From: CAUTUX01 sp963532875
Lineage (GTDB): Bacteria > Bacillota > Clostridia > Christensenellales > CAG-917
Direction: 5' to 3'
Assembly (NCBI GenBank): GCA_963532875.1
Contig: CAUSLO010000011.1
Span: 1 to 31,935 of the forward strand
Length of the DNA stretch: 31,935 nt
Shown here: positions 15,520 to 24,799 of the stretch, piece after piece
How positions within the stretch are numbered: the stretch's first letter is position 1
Layout of the letters: each line of letters opens with the position of its first letter
The notes under the pieces: generated by a model
The model's input: the letters and a program-made list of their open reading frames with translations, nothing else
The model's database searches: none
What the model was told of the DNA's origin: nothing
Translations under genes and position numbers: made by a program

Positions 15520-16275
15520 ATGAGTAGAAAAGCAATAATCGCAGGAAATTGGAAAATGAATAATACTATTGCTCAGTCAGAGCAATTAATTAATGAATTA
15601 AAACCATTAGTTAAGGATGCTGATTGTGAAGTTGTAATATGTACACCATATACATCTTTGGCAAAGGCAATAGAGTTAACAAAAGGAAGCAACATAGCAG
15701 TTGGTGCTGAAAATGTACACTGGGCAGAAAAGGGTGCATTCACAGGTGAAATCAGTGCAAACATGTTAGTTGAACTTGGCGTTAAATATGTAATCATCGG
15801 ACATAGCGAAAGAAGACAATACTTTGGCGAAATAGATGAAACAGTAAACAAGAGAACAAAGGCAGCTTTGGTAGCAGGTCTTAAGCCAATTATTTGTATT
15901 GGAGAAACACTTGAAGAAAGAGAGGCTAACAAGGTTGAAGAAGTATTAACAAGACAAACAAAAGGAGCATTTGCAGACATTGATTCTAAGGAATTGGATA
16001 ACATTGTAATTGCATATGAACCAGTTTGGGCAATTGGTACTGGAAAGACAGCAACTGCACAACAAGCAAATGACACAATTAAAATTGTTAGAGATACAGT
16101 TAAAGAATTATATGGGAAATCAGCAGCAGATAAAATTAGAATTCAGTATGGCGGAAGTATGAACCCAGGCAATGCAAGTGAATTAATGGCTATGCCAGAA
16201 ATTGACGGCGGTCTAATTGGTGGTGCTTCACTTAAGGCTGTAGATTTTTCAAAAGTAGTTAAATATAACAAATAG
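15520..16275 (+). CDS. tpiA: Triosephosphate isomerase
   Basis: Interconverts glyceraldehyde-3-phosphate and dihydroxyacetone phosphate. 251 residues, the normal length. Catalytic residues are visible as K12 in GNWKMN, His in IIGHSERR, and Glu in AYEPVWAIGTG; the phosphate loop is QYGGSMNPGN. ATG 15520 is preferred over an in-frame TTG at 15508 because GGAGGGGG lies between them as ribosome binding site. It lies 12 nt after pgk. Confidence 0.97.
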   Translation: MSRKAIIAGNWKMNNTIAQSEQLINELKPLVKDADCEVVICTPYTSLAKAIELTKGSNIAVGAENVHWAEKGAFTGEISANMLVELGVKYVIIGHSERRQYFGEIDETVNKRTKAALVAGLKPIICIGETLEEREANKVEEVLTRQTKGAFADIDSKELDNIVIAYEPVWAIGTGKTATAQQANDTIKIVRDTVKELYGKSAADKIRIQYGGSMNPGNASELMAMPEIDGGLIGGASLKAVDFSKVVKYNK

Positions 16276-16282
16276 GATAAAT

Positions 16283-17794
16283 ATGGTAGGTTTAATAATA
16301 ATGGATGGGTTTGGTATTGCACCAAACGTTCCATCAAACGCTATATACATGCAAGGCACACCTTGTCTTGATGAACTAAAGAAAAATGCTTCAGTTTCTA
16401 CGTTACAAGCAAGTGGACTAAATGTTGGGTTACCAGATGGACAAATGGGTAACAGCGAAGTAGGACATTTAAATATTGGAGCAGGTCGAGTTGTATATCA
16501 AGATTTAACTCAGATTTCAAAAGAAATTAATGAAGGAACATTTTTCAAGAATGATGAATTGTTAGCCGCAATGAACAATGCTAAGAAAGGAAAGAGTTTG
16601 CACATTATGGGCTTACTTGGAACTGGTGGAGTACATAGTTATTTTGATCACTTAAAAGCATTAATTGACATGGCTAAGAAAGAAAAAGTTAAAGATGTAT
16701 TTGTTCATTGTTTCCTAGATGGAAGAGATACCCCACCAACATCAGGAGAGAAATTCTTAGCAGAACTTCAAGAATATTTAGATAGGGTTGGAGTTGGAAA
16801 GATTGCCAGCATTTGTGGACGTTTCTACATGATGGATAGGGATAACAGATGGGAAAGAGTAGAAAAGGGGTACAACCTTTTGACTCAAGGTGAAGGAATT
16901 CAAGAAAATGATCCTATTACTGCCATTAGAAACAGTTACAAAAACAACGTAACAGATGAGTTCGTGTTACCTACAGCAATATGTGAAAACGGAAAACCAA
17001 TAGCAAAAATCGAGAAAGGCGATAGCGTTATATTCTTTAACTATAGACCAGATAGAGCAAGAGAAATTAGCAGAGCACTTGCAGAAAGCGACTTCAATTT
17101 CTTTGAAAGAAAGGGTGGTTTCTTAAATCCTTTATATGTTGGTTTTACAAGATATGATGCAACATTTAAAAACGTAAGGATTGCATTTAAGCCAAGAAAC
17201 TTAGTTAATACTTTAGGCGAGTATCTAGCAAAGAATAATAAGAAACAATTCAGAATTGCAGAAACTGAAAAATATGCACACGTAACATTCTTTTTCAACG
17301 GTGGAGTTGAAGCACCAAATGAGGGAGAGGATAGAATTTTAATTCCATCACCAAAGGTTACGACATATGATTTAAAACCAGAGATGAGTGCATATGAAGT
17401 TGCAGAGAAGGCAGTTGAGGCGATAGAGAGTAAAAAGTACGACGTAATGATTTTGAATTTTGCCAACTGTGATATGGTAGGACATACAGGAATTTTTGAT
17501 GCAGCAAAACTTGCAGTTAAAGCAGTTGATGAATGTACGAAGAAAGTTACAGATGCTATAACAAAACAAGGTGGTTCAGTATTAATTACAGCAGATCATG
17601 GTAACGCAGATTACATGTTTACCGATGACGGCGAACCATTTACAGCACACACAACAAATCCAGTTCCTTTAATTTTAGTTAATGGGAATCGGGGACTTAA
17701 AGATGGTAAGTTATGCGATATAGCACCTACCATGTTAGAGTTATTAGAAATGGAAATTCCTAAAGAAATGACAGGGCAAAGTTTGTTGGTCTAG
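16283..17794 (+). CDS. gpmI: 2,3-bisphosphoglycerate-independent phosphoglycerate mutase
   Basis: Converts 3-phosphoglycerate to 2-phosphoglycerate using two Mn ions. 503 residues, alkaline-phosphatase fold. IMDGFG carries metal ligand D8, and QMGNSEVGHLNIG holds the nucleophile S58. Also visible are HCFLDGRDTPP, NYRPDRARE, NCDMVGHTG and ADHGNADYM. It starts 7 nt after tpiA with AGGA as ribosome binding site. Its stop codon is only 1 nt from the tRNA-Ala gene, so the tRNA must be processed from the same transcript or have a promoter inside gpmI. Confidence 0.97.
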   Translation: MVGLIIMDGFGIAPNVPSNAIYMQGTPCLDELKKNASVSTLQASGLNVGLPDGQMGNSEVGHLNIGAGRVVYQDLTQISKEINEGTFFKNDELLAAMNNAKKGKSLHIMGLLGTGGVHSYFDHLKALIDMAKKEKVKDVFVHCFLDGRDTPPTSGEKFLAELQEYLDRVGVGKIASICGRFYMMDRDNRWERVEKGYNLLTQGEGIQENDPITAIRNSYKNNVTDEFVLPTAICENGKPIAKIEKGDSVIFFNYRPDRAREISRALAESDFNFFERKGGFLNPLYVGFTRYDATFKNVRIAFKPRNLVNTLGEYLAKNNKKQFRIAETEKYAHVTFFFNGGVEAPNEGEDRILIPSPKVTTYDLKPEMSAYEVAEKAVEAIESKKYDVMILNFANCDMVGHTGIFDAAKLAVKAVDECTKKVTDAITKQGGSVLITADHGNADYMFTDDGEPFTAHTTNPVPLILVNGNRGLKDGKLCDIAPTMLELLEMEIPKEMTGQSLLV

Positions 17795-17795
17795 T

Positions 17796-17871
17796 GGGGG
17801 TATAGCTCAGTTGGTAGAGCGGCGCGTTCGCAATGCGTAGGTCGTGAGTTCGAGTCTCATTACTTCCACCA
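17796..17871 (+). tRNA. tRNA-Ala (anticodon CGC)
   Basis: A 76 nt cloverleaf. The acceptor GGGGGTA pairs with TACTTCC (two G-U pairs), with discriminator A and encoded CCA. The D arm is GCTCAGTTGGTAGAGC. The anticodon stem GCGCG/TGCGT has loop TTCGCAA, giving anticodon CGC (codon GCG). The T arm contains GTTCGAGTC. Confidence 0.95.
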
Positions 17872-17932
17872 TATGCTTTCTTTAAGCTGTTAAAGAAATA
17901 AAATAGATTAATGAGAAATACTTGGAGGCATT

Positions 17933-19303
17933 TTGAATAAAGAGTATAAGACAATTAGAGAGATAGTTGGACCATTAATGCTAATAGAAGGTGTTGATGG
18001 TGTTAAGTACGATGAGATTGTTGAAATAAATCAACCAAATTCCAAAACTAGATTAGGCAAAGTTCTAGAAGTTAATAGAGATAAGGCAATTGTTCAATTA
18101 TTTGAACCATCTCAAGGAATTCAGATTTCCAAATCAAAAGCAAAGTTCATGGGAAAGAGCATGGAACTCAATTTATCTTTAGATATGTTAGGACGTGTTT
18201 TTGACGGAATGGGGAAAGCAAAAGATGGTGGTTGTGAAATCATTCCTGAAATGAAGATGGATATCAATGGTAGATCTATAAACCCAGTTGCAAGAGACTA
18301 TCCAAATGAATTTATTCAAACAGGAGTAAGTGCAATTGACGGATTGAATACGTTGGTAAGAGGACAAAAGTTACCAGTATTCTCAATGTCAGGTTTGCCA
18401 CATAAAGAATTAGCAGCACAAATAGCAAGACAATCAAGCGTTAAAGATGGTGGAGAATTCGCAGTTGTATTCGCTGCCGTTGGAATCACATTTGAGGAAG
18501 CAGAATATTTTATCAATGATTTCAAAAAGACAAAGGCTATTAGCAGAACAGTTATGTTTATGAACCTTGCTAATGATCCAGCAGTAGAAAGAATTGCTAC
18601 CCCAAGAATGGCTTTGACATGTGCAGAATATTTAGCATTTGAAAAAGGTATGCACGTTCTTGTTATTATCACAGATATTACAAACTATGCTGAAGCACTT
18701 AGGGAAGTATCAGCAGCAAGAAAAGAAGTTCCAGGAAGAAGAGGATATCCAGGATATCTATATACCGACCTTGCCACAATGTATGAAAGAGCAGGAAGGA
18801 TTATCGGCAAGCCAGGATCAATTACACAAATACCAATTTTAACTATGCCCGAAGATGATAAGACTCATCCAATTCCAGACTTAACAGGATACATCACTGA
18901 AGGACAAATAATACTTTCAAGGGAGTTGTATAAAAAGGGAATTGCACCACCTATCGACATTCTACCTTCTCTATCAAGATTGAAGGATAAAGGAATAGGG
19001 AAAGGGAAAACCAGAGAAGATCACGCAGATACGATGAACCAATTGTTTAGTGCATATTCTCAAGGTAAGGAAGCAAAAGAATTAAGTTCCATTTTGGGCG
19101 AATCTGCATTGAGTGATATTGATAAGAAGTATGCAGTATTTGCAGAGGAATTTGAGAAGAGATATCTAAATCAAAGTTTCAAAACTAATAGAACAATAGA
19201 AGAAACATTAGATATAGGATGGGAACTTTTGAGGATTCTACCAAGAACAGAATTAAAGAGAATTAGAGAGGAGTATTTAGATAAATACTACGAAAAGAAA
19301 TAA
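17933..19303 (+). CDS. ntpB: V-type ATP synthase/ATPase subunit B
   Basis: Non-catalytic nucleotide-site subunit of the V1/A1 headpiece, which couples ATP to H+ or Na+ transport. 456 residues, normal. Visible are the N-terminal IVGPLMLIEGV..VKYDEIVEI, GRVFDGMG, the DGLNTLVRGQKLPVFSMSGLPH region and LARLY-like PSLSRLKDKG. The start is TTG 17933, supported by GGAGG (17924-17928). Subunit A, which usually lies just upstream in this operon type, is absent; tRNA-Ala and gpmI lie there instead. Subunit D follows with no gap. Confidence 0.95.
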   Translation: MNKEYKTIREIVGPLMLIEGVDGVKYDEIVEINQPNSKTRLGKVLEVNRDKAIVQLFEPSQGIQISKSKAKFMGKSMELNLSLDMLGRVFDGMGKAKDGGCEIIPEMKMDINGRSINPVARDYPNEFIQTGVSAIDGLNTLVRGQKLPVFSMSGLPHKELAAQIARQSSVKDGGEFAVVFAAVGITFEEAEYFINDFKKTKAISRTVMFMNLANDPAVERIATPRMALTCAEYLAFEKGMHVLVIITDITNYAEALREVSAARKEVPGRRGYPGYLYTDLATMYERAGRIIGKPGSITQIPILTMPEDDKTHPIPDLTGYITEGQIILSRELYKKGIAPPIDILPSLSRLKDKGIGKGKTREDHADTMNQLFSAYSQGKEAKELSSILGESALSDIDKKYAVFAEEFEKRYLNQSFKTNRTIEETLDIGWELLRILPRTELKRIREEYLDKYYEKK

Positions 19304-19939
19304 ATGGCAGTATTGAATGTTAACCCTACTCGTATGGAACTAAGACGTTTAAAAGAACGCCTTAAGGTTGCCAAGAGAGGACACAAGTTATTAAAAGACA
19401 AAACAGATGAAATGGTTCGTCAGTTTTTGATATTAATCAAAGAAAACATAAAACTTAGAAAAGAAATAGGACAAGACTTTAATGAAACGATGTGTTCATT
19501 TGCAGTTGCTAAGGCAATGTCATTCTCATCTGAGATGGAGAATAGCGTTGGACTATCTTCAAAAAAACTAAGTTTAAAATCTTCATACAAATCATTTATG
19601 GGAATTGATATTCCTAGCATAGACGTTGAAGAAACATCAACTGGTGATATTGTACCATATTCATTTGCCTCAACTACGGCACAGTTAGATATGGCTTTAG
19701 TTAGATTAAATGGAAGCATAAAGTATCTTGTTCAATTAGCAGAAATTGAAAAATCAACATCCATGATTGCAGATCAAATTGAGAAAAATAAAAGAAGAGT
19801 AAACGCACTAGAGTTTATAATGATTCCTCAATTAGAAGAAACAATCAAATATATACGGATGAAATTAGAAGAACAAGAGAGAAGCTCTATAATAAGAATC
19901 ATCAAAGTTAAAGAACTAATCACTAAAGATAACCAATAA
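19304..19939 (+). CDS. ntpD: V-type ATP synthase/ATPase subunit D
   Basis: Central rotor-shaft subunit of the V1/A1 ATPase. 211 residues, the usual length, with the characteristic start NVNPTRMELRRLKERLKVAKRGHKLLKDK and long antiparallel coiled coils at both ends. The ATG follows the stop of subunit B directly. The remaining subunits are not in this window. Confidence 0.95.
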   Translation: MAVLNVNPTRMELRRLKERLKVAKRGHKLLKDKTDEMVRQFLILIKENIKLRKEIGQDFNETMCSFAVAKAMSFSSEMENSVGLSSKKLSLKSSYKSFMGIDIPSIDVEETSTGDIVPYSFASTTAQLDMALVRLNGSIKYLVQLAEIEKSTSMIADQIEKNKRRVNALEFIMIPQLEETIKYIRMKLEEQERSSIIRIIKVKELITKDNQ

Positions 19940-19949
19940 TTATAGTTAC

Positions 19950-19988
19950 GGTGCATTAGCACTTTAAGTCAAAGACTGCCAACTTTTT
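19950..19988 (+). terminator. Weak terminator candidate after ntpD
   Basis: Two short perfect hairpins, GTGC-ATTA-GCAC (19951-19962) and AGTC-AAA-GACT, are followed by a T5 run. The stems are short, so the call is tentative. Confidence 0.3.
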
Positions 19989-20091
19989 ATTAGTAACTGT
20001 TATTAAAACGAATAGAATATCCTCAATAATCATACCAATGTGAATAATTTTATTTTTTATTTTCGTTAATTTATAATTGAGGGGATAGGAC

Positions 20092-20124
20092 ATGAGCAAA
20101 AGAACCTATCAATGGAGAAAATGA
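20092..20124 (+). other. 10-codon mini-ORF overlapping the start of the large surface protein gene
   Basis: ATG 20092 has a good ribosome binding site (GAGGGG) and encodes MSKRTYQWRK before TGA. That TGA overlaps an ATG at 20121 (ATGA), which is Met4 of the large open frame. The first ATG of that frame (20112) has no ribosome binding site. Either this is a coupling leader, or one base is missing in the A-run at 20117-20120 and these residues are the true N-terminus. A TATAAT at 20072-20077 lies very close upstream. Confidence 0.4.
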
Positions 20125-23100
20125 ATAATATAAATAATAATCAACAACCATCAAGAGAAATGATTACAGTTGATGGTATGAAGCAAGTTGTTGCAAGTAA
20201 AAGAAGAAAAGTTAATAGATACAAATATCAAAAGTTTACATGGATTCTATTAGGTCTCTTAATTGTCTTATTAATTCCGCTTTTAGTAACGGTATCAGTT
20301 AAAGCGGCGAAATCGGGCATCAATCTAATAGATTCAAAACTAGGTCAGATAGATATGAAGAATAAAGTTTTCTATCCAGACTTTGATGATTTAGATTTGA
20401 TCCAAAAAGGTTTCACATATTCTAAGAATGAAAAACCAGGGATGTTCTACTCAAAATTATTTGTCAATGCTACAGAATCACTAAAGGAATATTCCTTCAA
20501 ATCTGGGGGAAGTAAGAGAGCAATTAAGAACGATTTCTTAGAGTTATCATCATCAACAAAAGAAATAACATTTAACGTTAATGCAATTAGTTCATTAAAC
20601 AAGTTACCTAGAAAGGTTACGTTACGTGTAGATTGGAAAAACATCTTATTCGTTCATGATGAGAATGGGAAAGAATTATTTGCAATAAGGAGAGGTCGTT
20701 TTTCTGAAAATCAAGATAGAACGGCAATATTGTCAAAATCTGCAGAAGCAAGAAAAAAAATAATCCCTAAGACAGATCTTAATATTCATAAATATTTGTT
20801 GGCGGTAACAGAAAAAAACGATGGAGAACATAACCTAATTGGTAAGGTAATTGCGTCAACAGAATACAATGTTCAAGTTCCGCTCACTGATAACGAACTT
20901 AGTCAAGAAATCACAGAAGCGACAGCGCTTAGATTGGTACCGAAAGAAGCCACTGAAGATAAGGCATCGGTTATTGTTTCTAAGTTAAGAAAAGGTGTCA
21001 TTGAAGTAATTAAATTAGTAGAAATAAATAAGGGTGAAAAATATACTTTAGATCAAGAGACAAGGGCACAAGCAAAAGATTGGTATGTAAGCGATAGCCC
21101 AATAGATAAGATTTTACCAACAACTGAAAAGTTAGACGAATATACAATAGACAAAGTAACTAAAACAACATACCTCATCGGTAGTGTCTCAAACAAAGAT
21201 AAGGGAGTAAAGATAAACGTATCTCTATATTTCCAAAATGAAAACGGTCAATATCTTAGTGATCCAACATATAGTGAAGTATTTAAGAAGACAAGCGGAG
21301 AGTCATATTGGTCTGCGGAAGAGATACAGAATGTAAACAATCTAAACATAACTTCATATATAAACAACATGGATGTGCCAGGCATAAACTACGGACTATA
21401 TAAATTTGATAAATCCAAAACTTTAAGCAATATACCAAACATAGGAAAGGTGGTTGAATTTGGAGACAAGTATTTGTTTGACTTTGAAAACGAATTCAAA
21501 GGCGAAGAGGCGAATATACCGATATATTTTGCTAGAAAGAAAGCACAAGTAAAGTTTAAATTAAGAGCAGAAAACAGCCCCGAAATGCTTGTAGGTTCGT
21601 TGCCAGCCCAACAAGAAGTTATCGCTGGTGGTAAGTTACCTAATCCAAATCCAATAATTGGCAATTACAAAATGACACCTGACGATGCTGAGCAATTCGC
21701 ACAGTTTGAAGGATGGGTAACAAAAGATAGCGAATATGCAAATGTAATAGATTTAGCAACATATAAATTTGATGATGAAAGGTTGTTCCAAAATGACATC
21801 CCAATTGAGTTATATGCTAAATGGAAAAAGAAAACGATAGCGTATGTTCTAAGACTACAAGACGAATTTGGACAATTCACGGAAGATGGTGAAAGAGAAG
21901 CAAGTAGTTTGAAAAAAGTATTTGAAGGTCAAAAAGTTTCATTTGCAGATATTCAGCAAGATATTAACGATAGAATAAATGTAGCCAACTTGCAAGATAT
22001 GTATCTCGCAGATGATAGAGAATACAGTGTTTCTAAGAACGGTGGGGCATGGGAAGTAACAACATTCGGTACAAAACATAGAAATGAAAATGTGTTGAAA
22101 TTAGGTGTCAAATTAAAGAGACAGATGAGAACAATTACCTTGAATACAGATAAAGATATTGAAGGTGAAATAGATGATGCCCTTGAGGTCTCTACCGACA
22201 AAAAGTTATTAACATATAGATATGGTTTTAAACCAAGCAAACGACCAAGATTACAAAATACAGGTGGTAAAATTTTTAAAGGGTGGAAATTTGGAAATAC
22301 TGAGTTCAGATTCGATGGGACACAAGAGTTAACAGACAACCTAACACTAGAACCAATATTGGAAGGTAAATTTACTATCAAATACAGGCTATTCCTTGAG
22401 GATGTAAACGGTAATCTTGTTCCAGATGTAACACGTGATTCTAATGTCAAAAAATCAGAAAATGAAGAGGTAGCACATAGTGAATTATATGGGGATGTTA
22501 AATCTTATGTTGATACATTAGAGGGATTTAACAGCAACACATATCAATCATTGCTCCAGGACGGAACACCAACAAATGATCCAGTTACAGTTACAGGAGA
22601 CGGCACAGTTCTTGGATTTGGATTTAGTAGGATTGAGAAGGAGGTTACACTAAATACTGACAAGCCAGTTACTCGAGTAACGGACGCAAAGAAAGTATCT
22701 GATGATAACAAAAGAATTACATATAGATATGGATATGCCCCAAGCGTAAAACCAACTATTGCAGAAACTGCACAATATAAATTCCTAGGTTGGGAACTTG
22801 ATGGAACAGATTATGCATTTGATGGCACGAAACCTTTAAAGGGTGATATAACATTGACACCAAAGTTTGAGTTTAAAGGGACACTTGTAACTATAAATAT
22901 TCCAAGTAACTTAGTAGCAAACAATTTAAGATATGAAGATAGTTCAGTTGCGATTATTAAGCAAACAAGTACACAAATTCAGTTATTGGTAAAGAACTTG
23001 CCATACACACTAAAACCACTTAAATATGATGGAGATGCAATAGATAGCACAACTGGTAAGAAAGTAAGACCAAAATATAGTCAACAGACAATCAACGGAG

Positions 23101-23795
23101 ATGCAGTCATAACGGTTACATTGATTGTTATAAGCGGCGATTTCGAAGGATACTATCCTCAGACATTAGACACGTCAGTTGATCCAGCCAATACAACAGA
23201 GGACACATATACAGTCAATGTAGGCTTCACAACAATGACATACGTTGTTGCTCATTATAACGGAAACAAATACGAAAGAATAAATAATCTGTACTATAAG
23301 TATGAAAAAGTAGACGTGGAAAACTTCCCTAAAAACATGGTAAAACCTGAAAAGTGGACAACAAAAATAATAGACGTATCAATGTTTAATAAGAAAGAAG
23401 GAACATGCAATGTATACGGTGATTCATACATAAAAGCCTACTTAGAAGAAGTAATGGCGAAGAAGATGGAAATTGAAGATAAGTCTAGTATAAGACTACC
23501 TATGTTTGATAATGAAGAGGAGTTAGCAAGTGCAAACGGTTATAATATTACTCAAACTAACGTACCAGTAACGGATTATGCTAGAGAAGTATTTGGCAAA
23601 TATAAAGCGGCACGTGCAATACCAAATGAAGTAATATTCCACAATCCAAACAACTTCTTAGAATTTGTATGGACATCAACAAGACACACAACAAAACCAG
23701 AACATGTGTGGTCAATACATAGTAATGGAACTGTGGGATATGACGAAGTTAATTCAGTATTCGGAATACGACCATCTGTTTGGCAACAACCATAA
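20112..23795 (+). CDS. Large membrane-anchored surface protein with InlB-type repeats and a DUF6273-like C-terminus
   Basis: 1227 residues. A basic N-terminus (KRRKVNRYKYQK) precedes one hydrophobic segment (about 43-63), which would act as a signal anchor exporting the rest. The middle carries InlB B-repeat/Listeria-Bacteroides-type units, of the form ..F.GW..........YKF......L....AKW. Two longer related blocks begin TITLNTDKD (about 674) and VTLNTDKPV (about 843), each with YRYG, P..KP and F.GW..  elements. The C-terminal ~200 residues have DUF6273 landmarks: GYYPQT, GDSYIKAYL, LPMFDNEEE, TDYAREVFGK, WTSTR and GIRPSV. A surface or adhesion role is inferred; the substrate is unknown. The true start may be 20121, or 20092 after a frameshift (see mini-ORF). 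No LPXTG motif is seen. Confidence 0.8.
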   Translation: MEKMNNINNNQQPSREMITVDGMKQVVASKRRKVNRYKYQKFTWILLGLLIVLLIPLLVTVSVKAAKSGINLIDSKLGQIDMKNKVFYPDFDDLDLIQKGFTYSKNEKPGMFYSKLFVNATESLKEYSFKSGGSKRAIKNDFLELSSSTKEITFNVNAISSLNKLPRKVTLRVDWKNILFVHDENGKELFAIRRGRFSENQDRTAILSKSAEARKKIIPKTDLNIHKYLLAVTEKNDGEHNLIGKVIASTEYNVQVPLTDNELSQEITEATALRLVPKEATEDKASVIVSKLRKGVIEVIKLVEINKGEKYTLDQETRAQAKDWYVSDSPIDKILPTTEKLDEYTIDKVTKTTYLIGSVSNKDKGVKINVSLYFQNENGQYLSDPTYSEVFKKTSGESYWSAEEIQNVNNLNITSYINNMDVPGINYGLYKFDKSKTLSNIPNIGKVVEFGDKYLFDFENEFKGEEANIPIYFARKKAQVKFKLRAENSPEMLVGSLPAQQEVIAGGKLPNPNPIIGNYKMTPDDAEQFAQFEGWVTKDSEYANVIDLATYKFDDERLFQNDIPIELYAKWKKKTIAYVLRLQDEFGQFTEDGEREASSLKKVFEGQKVSFADIQQDINDRINVANLQDMYLADDREYSVSKNGGAWEVTTFGTKHRNENVLKLGVKLKRQMRTITLNTDKDIEGEIDDALEVSTDKKLLTYRYGFKPSKRPRLQNTGGKIFKGWKFGNTEFRFDGTQELTDNLTLEPILEGKFTIKYRLFLEDVNGNLVPDVTRDSNVKKSENEEVAHSELYGDVKSYVDTLEGFNSNTYQSLLQDGTPTNDPVTVTGDGTVLGFGFSRIEKEVTLNTDKPVTRVTDAKKVSDDNKRITYRYGYAPSVKPTIAETAQYKFLGWELDGTDYAFDGTKPLKGDITLTPKFEFKGTLVTINIPSNLVANNLRYEDSSVAIIKQTSTQIQLLVKNLPYTLKPLKYDGDAIDSTTGKKVRPKYSQQTINGDAVITVTLIVISGDFEGYYPQTLDTSVDPANTTEDTYTVNVGFTTMTYVVAHYNGNKYERINNLYYKYEKVDVENFPKNMVKPEKWTTKIIDVSMFNKKEGTCNVYGDSYIKAYLEEVMAKKMEIEDKSSIRLPMFDNEEELASANGYNITQTNVPVTDYAREVFGKYKAARAIPNEVIFHNPNNFLEFVWTSTRHTTKPEHVWSIHSNGTVGYDEVNSVFGIRPSVWQQP

Positions 23796-23849
23796 GAAAT
23801 AGTTCAGACTGTTTATTTAAAAAAAGTTAATTAATTTAAAATTTAACTA

Positions 23850-23878
23850 TGGAAAACGAAATTTCGCTCGTGTATAAT
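23850..23878 (+). promoter_or_regulatory. Promoter of the aldose-epimerase-like gene
   Basis: TGGAAA (23850-23855) and a perfect TATAAT (23873-23878) are separated by 17 nt. The predicted leader of about 20 nt contains the ribosome binding site GGGGGAA. Confidence 0.6.
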
Positions 23879-23904
23879 ATTACTATAAGGTTCGGGGGAA
23901 ATAT

Positions 23905-24786
23905 ATGATACATACTATTTCTAACAGTTTTTTATCAGTTGATATCAATTCATTAGGTGCAGAATTAATGTCTATTAAAGACAGCGATGGACATGAGTAT
24001 CTATGGCAAGGCGATGAGAAGTATTGGCATGGAAGAGCATATAACTTATTTCCAATTTGCGGTCGTCTTATGGATGGGAAGTATACATACAACGGCAAGA
24101 CATATGAGATGAATTTGCATGGTTTTGCACGTAAAACAGAATTTAAGATGATTTCTGAAAGAGCAGGAACATCAATTATGTTTAGAATTCGTGGCACGGA
24201 AGAAACAAAGAAAATGTTCCCGTTCAGATTTAATTATTTAGTTAAATATGAATTACAGAAAAATGTGTTAAAAATTACATACGGATTAATTAATCCAGGT
24301 TCAAAGGAAATCATATATTCATTTGGTGGACATCCAGGATTTAATGTCCCAATTATGTCAGATAACTTTGAAGATTATTATTTAGAGTTTTCAGATAGGA
24401 CAAGGCCAAAGAGAGTAATCATGTCGCCTAATTATCTTGTAACCAAGGAAAGAAGAGACTTCCCATTGGTAGATGGAAATAAGATATATTTGAAACACAA
24501 TTTGTTTGATGACGATGCAATTATTTTGGAAGGAGCAGCAAAAGAAGTAAGCATTAAGTCAAAGAATCATAATAAGTCAGTAACAGTATCATATCCAAGC
24601 ATGAAGTATATAGCATTTTGGCATACAACAGGCAGTACAGAGGCACCTTTTGTTTGTATTGAACCATGGTGTTCTTTACCAGCATATGAAGGCGTTGTTG
24701 ATGAACTAGAAACCAAGCCAGACATGTTTAAATTAGAACCAGGCGGAAATCATTCAGTAGAGTGGTCAATAAAAATAAACAGTTAG
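23905..24786 (+). CDS. Aldose 1-epimerase-like (galactose mutarotase fold, LacX type)
   Basis: 293 residues of the GalM/YihR/LacX superfamily, which interconverts sugar anomers. Landmarks are GAELMSIK, YLWQGD..YW, FPICGRLMDGKYTYNG, LHGFAR, GGHPGFNVP and the late FVCIEPWCS, where the catalytic Glu is expected. The exact sugar cannot be told from sequence. It has its own promoter and a strong ribosome binding site, and is followed 13 nt later by the M28 peptidase gene. Confidence 0.88.
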   Translation: MIHTISNSFLSVDINSLGAELMSIKDSDGHEYLWQGDEKYWHGRAYNLFPICGRLMDGKYTYNGKTYEMNLHGFARKTEFKMISERAGTSIMFRIRGTEETKKMFPFRFNYLVKYELQKNVLKITYGLINPGSKEIIYSFGGHPGFNVPIMSDNFEDYYLEFSDRTRPKRVIMSPNYLVTKERRDFPLVDGNKIYLKHNLFDDDAIILEGAAKEVSIKSKNHNKSVTVSYPSMKYIAFWHTTGSTEAPFVCIEPWCSLPAYEGVVDELETKPDMFKLEPGGNHSVEWSIKINS

Positions 24787-24799
24787 GAGGGATTAATTA

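Noticed and set aside
17760..17954. Minus-strand open frame containing NETRTHDLRIANAPLYQLSY
   Set aside because: It is the antisense of the tRNA-Ala gene, a well-known artefact of translating tRNA genes, and does not encode a protein.
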